NCBI RefSeq assembly: GCF_900113695.1
Contig: NZ_FOQH01000014.1
Span: 39,015 to 103,014 of the forward strand
Direction of reading: 5' to 3'
DNA: 64,000 nucleotides
Origin: Albimonas pacifica
Lineage (GTDB): Bacteria; Pseudomonadota; Alphaproteobacteria; Rhodobacterales; Rhodobacteraceae
Part shown: one piece after another, positions 62,556-64,000 of the stretch
Numbering within the stretch: position 1 is the stretch's first letter
How the letters are laid out: the number at the start of each line of letters is the position of its first letter
The notes under the pieces: generated by a model
Told to the model about the DNA's origin: nothing
What the model saw: the letters and a program-made list of their open reading frames with translations, nothing else
Databases searched by the model: none
Translations under genes and position numbers: made by a program

Positions 62556-63488
62556 ATGCTGACGACCGCCCGCGCCGCCTGGGCGCGTCTCGACTTCGCC
62601 CCCCTGCGCGCGACGCTGTCCGCGGCCTGGGAAGTCCTTCCCGCCGCCCGCCGCGCGCCTGCGCCTGCGCCCGAGGGCGGCCTGCTGCGCGTCGAGGGCC
62701 CGGTCTCGGCCAACCCGATGTCGGGGGCGCTCTTCGTCGGCGGCCGCCGCCTGCCGCCCCCGCCGGGGGGAGAGCGTCCCACCGACTGGATCGTGCAGAC
62801 CTTCCCCAGCCGCCTGCGCTACCCCGCCATCGCGCCCTGCTGGTATGGCGCGCGCGCCGACCTCGCCGCGATCCTGACCGAGGCGCTGCCCGCGATCCTC
62901 GCCCTCGACCGCTTCCCGCAGACCGCGGGCGCGGTGGCGCTGGTCTCCCTGCGCCTGGGACGGCTGGACCGGATGCAGGAGCTGCTGAACGCCGGCGTGA
63001 CGGCGCCCCGCGCGGTGAAGGTGCACGCCTGGGACAAGCTGATCTCGGCCCCCGTCGCCTGGCGGCTGGAGACGCCGCCCGCGCCCGCGGATCTGCGCGC
63101 CGGCGCCGCCCGCCTGCGCGCGGCCTTCGTGGGCGATCGCGTCGAAGCCTCCGGCCCGCCGCTGGCGCTGCTGGCGGGGGGCGAGGCCTCTCCGCTGGCC
63201 GCGGCCGTGCGAGGGGCGGGCGTGCGGGTGCTGGATCCCGACGCGACCCCGCTGGCGCAGCTGGTCCCCGCGGTCGCCGGCGCCTCGAGGGTGCTGGCCG
63301 GGGGGGAGGGGGAGCTCGCCGTCGCTCTCCTTGCAGGGCCCGCGGCGGCGGTGGCCGAGGTTGCGCAGGGGCCGCGGGATCCCCGGGCGGGTCTCGCGGC
63401 GGGGGCGATGGAAAAATCCGTGGAGATTCTCGGGGGAAATCAGGCCCCCGACTGGCTCCGTGCCGCGGAGCGATCTGCAAGCCATTGA
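62556..63488 (+). CDS. Putative GT61/DUF563-like glycan protein
   Basis: A 310-residue protein with no signal peptide. The segment YGARADLAAILTEALPAILALDRFP is reminiscent of the family 61 glycosyltransferase motif 'HWLTEALPRL', but the aromatic residues are missing, so the link is weak. It is divergent from the two glycan-type genes and the last gene before the rRNA operon. The ATG lacks a clear ribosome-binding site. A hydrolase or transferase role is not proven. Confidence 0.55.
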   Translation: MLTTARAAWARLDFAPLRATLSAAWEVLPAARRAPAPAPEGGLLRVEGPVSANPMSGALFVGGRRLPPPPGGERPTDWIVQTFPSRLRYPAIAPCWYGARADLAAILTEALPAILALDRFPQTAGAVALVSLRLGRLDRMQELLNAGVTAPRAVKVHAWDKLISAPVAWRLETPPAPADLRAGAARLRAAFVGDRVEASGPPLALLAGGEASPLAAAVRGAGVRVLDPDATPLAQLVPAVAGASRVLAGGEGELAVALLAGPAAAVAEVAQGPRDPRAGLAAGAMEKSVEILGGNQAPDWLRAAERSASH

Positions 63489-63489
63489 A

Positions 63490-63573
63490 GAAGCTATCAT
63501 TTTACCAATCGAACAAAAACTTCTCGGACCCGTCAAAAAAGCGGTTGCCACTCCCCGGGAATCCCCCTAGAAC
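63490..63573 (+). promoter_or_regulatory. rRNA operon promoter
   Basis: A -35 TTGCCA (63545-63550) and a -10 TAGAAC (63568-63573) are 17 bp apart. The upstream 50 bp are AT-rich (AGCTATCATTTTACCAATCG, then AACAAAAAC and AAAAAA), as expected of an UP element. This is a strong constitutive rrn-type promoter, in marked contrast with the GC-rich surroundings. Confidence 0.8.
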
Positions 63574-63671
63574 CCGCCCTCACCGACGGGGCGGCCAACA
63601 CAACGGCCCACACGGCGGGGCGGAAAGGGAAGCGAAAGCAAGACCTTGACGCGAGGAGGCGAAGGCCTCCG

Positions 63672-63682
63672 GCTCTTTGACA
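63672..63682 (+). promoter_or_regulatory. boxA antitermination element of the rRNA leader
   Basis: GCTCTTTGACA matches the boxA pattern (TGCTCTTTAACA) bound by NusB/NusE, located in the leader about 226 nt before 16S. Confidence 0.75.
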
Positions 63683-63907
63683 TTGCGGGTTCTGGAAGGG
63701 ACGTGCGGACGGTTCGGGTTGTTGGGATATTCCTGACGGTTTGAGGTCTGCATGTCGCCTGCTGAGGAAGCCGGGGGTACGCTCCTGGTGGACGATGAAG
63801 CAGGTACTACGTGGCCAACTTCGACGCTTCGGCGTTGGGGATTGGTCGCCAGTAAGTAATGACATGCAGGTCCAAGACGTCAGATGGACTGAGCTTCGGC
63901 TCGGTTT

Positions 63908-64000
63908 CAACCTGAGAGTTTGATCCTGGCTCAGAACGAACGCTGGCGGCAGGCTTAACACATGCAAGTCGCGCGAACCTTCGGGTTAGCGGCGGACGGG
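63908..64000 (+). rRNA. 16S ribosomal RNA, 5' end (partial)
   Basis: The conserved 16S start CAACCTGAGAGTTTGATCCTG is present, followed by GGCTCAGAACGAACGCTGG and TTAACACATGCAAGTCG. The right window edge cuts the gene after 93 nt. The GAACGAACGCTGGCGGCAGG stretch is alphaproteobacterial. The first base is aligned to the E. coli 16S start and may be off by a few bases. Confidence 0.97.

Noticed and set aside
63640..63690. TTGACG (about 63644) and TTGACA (about 63677) as -35 boxes of rRNA promoters
   Set aside because: No AT-rich -10 lies 16-18 bp downstream of either; the second lies inside the boxA element. TTGCCA/TAGAAC further upstream is better.

Overview
The window is about 64 kb of very GC-rich DNA (clearly above 70% G+C by eye). 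It looks like a chromosome segment of a Rhodobacterales-type alphaproteobacterium. Supporting signs are the prfA-prmC-DUF4167 block, the lysA-TIGR02302 pair, an alphaproteobacterial alpha-glucoside (agl) transporter operon, an ispG-DUF1499 pair, a small secreted 'APEMLPNGDI' protein, and a 16S rRNA 5' end with a typical alphaproteobacterial rrn promoter. Genus cannot be fixed from this window. There is no prophage, IS element, CRISPR array or tRNA gene that I can support.

Layout. 1-3.8 kb: agl operon (solute-binding protein, two permeases, partial alpha-glucosidase) with a promoter/operator candidate. 4.4-12.7 kb: catabolic and accessory genes (HSL-type esterase, Tat-exported metallo-hydrolase, LysR/SDR/tautomerase cluster, acyl-CoA dehydrogenase, an RTX-type repeat protein, a gamma-glutamyl hydrolase, a DUF465 protein under a candidate FNR box). 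12.8-21 kb: malate synthase G, aminopeptidase N, a second esterase, oligopeptidase F. 21-27.4 kb: envelope proteins (OmpA-like lipoprotein), a solitary Fis-type HTH protein, a membrane alpha/beta hydrolase and ETF-quinone oxidoreductase. 27.8-36 kb: udg-moaB-nudix operon, prfA-prmC-DUF4167, ispG-DUF1499, agmatinase-type ureohydrolase. 36-43.6 kb: RodZ-like HTH membrane protein, two lipoproteins, a hydroxyacid dehydrogenase, yqeY, carA and an SDR that lacks its catalytic lysine. 43.7-53 kb: second RTX protein with a serralysin-type C terminus and a 31-bp tandem repeat, acyl-CoA synthetase, K+ channel, lipoprotein, ilvD, CPBP protease, AraC/GyrI regulator. 53-64 kb: pheT, lysA, a TIGR02302 membrane protein, a small glycan-type cluster, then the promoter, boxA and first 93 nt of a 16S rRNA gene.

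The genes are mostly housekeeping. They share some threads: fatty-acid or acyl-CoA oxidation (acyl-CoA dehydrogenase, ETF-QO, acyl-CoA synthetase, malate synthase), with a short shared motif upstream of an esterase, the dehydrogenase and ETF-QO; and possible oxygen-responsive control through two FNR-type boxes.

The most unusual signal is non-coding. Two 162-bp nested inverted repeats, 38 kb apart (17778-17939 and 56037-56198), keep their length and folding while their stem sequences differ by compensatory changes. A second, unrelated repeat family also has one copy near each (19088-19192 and 56282-56319).
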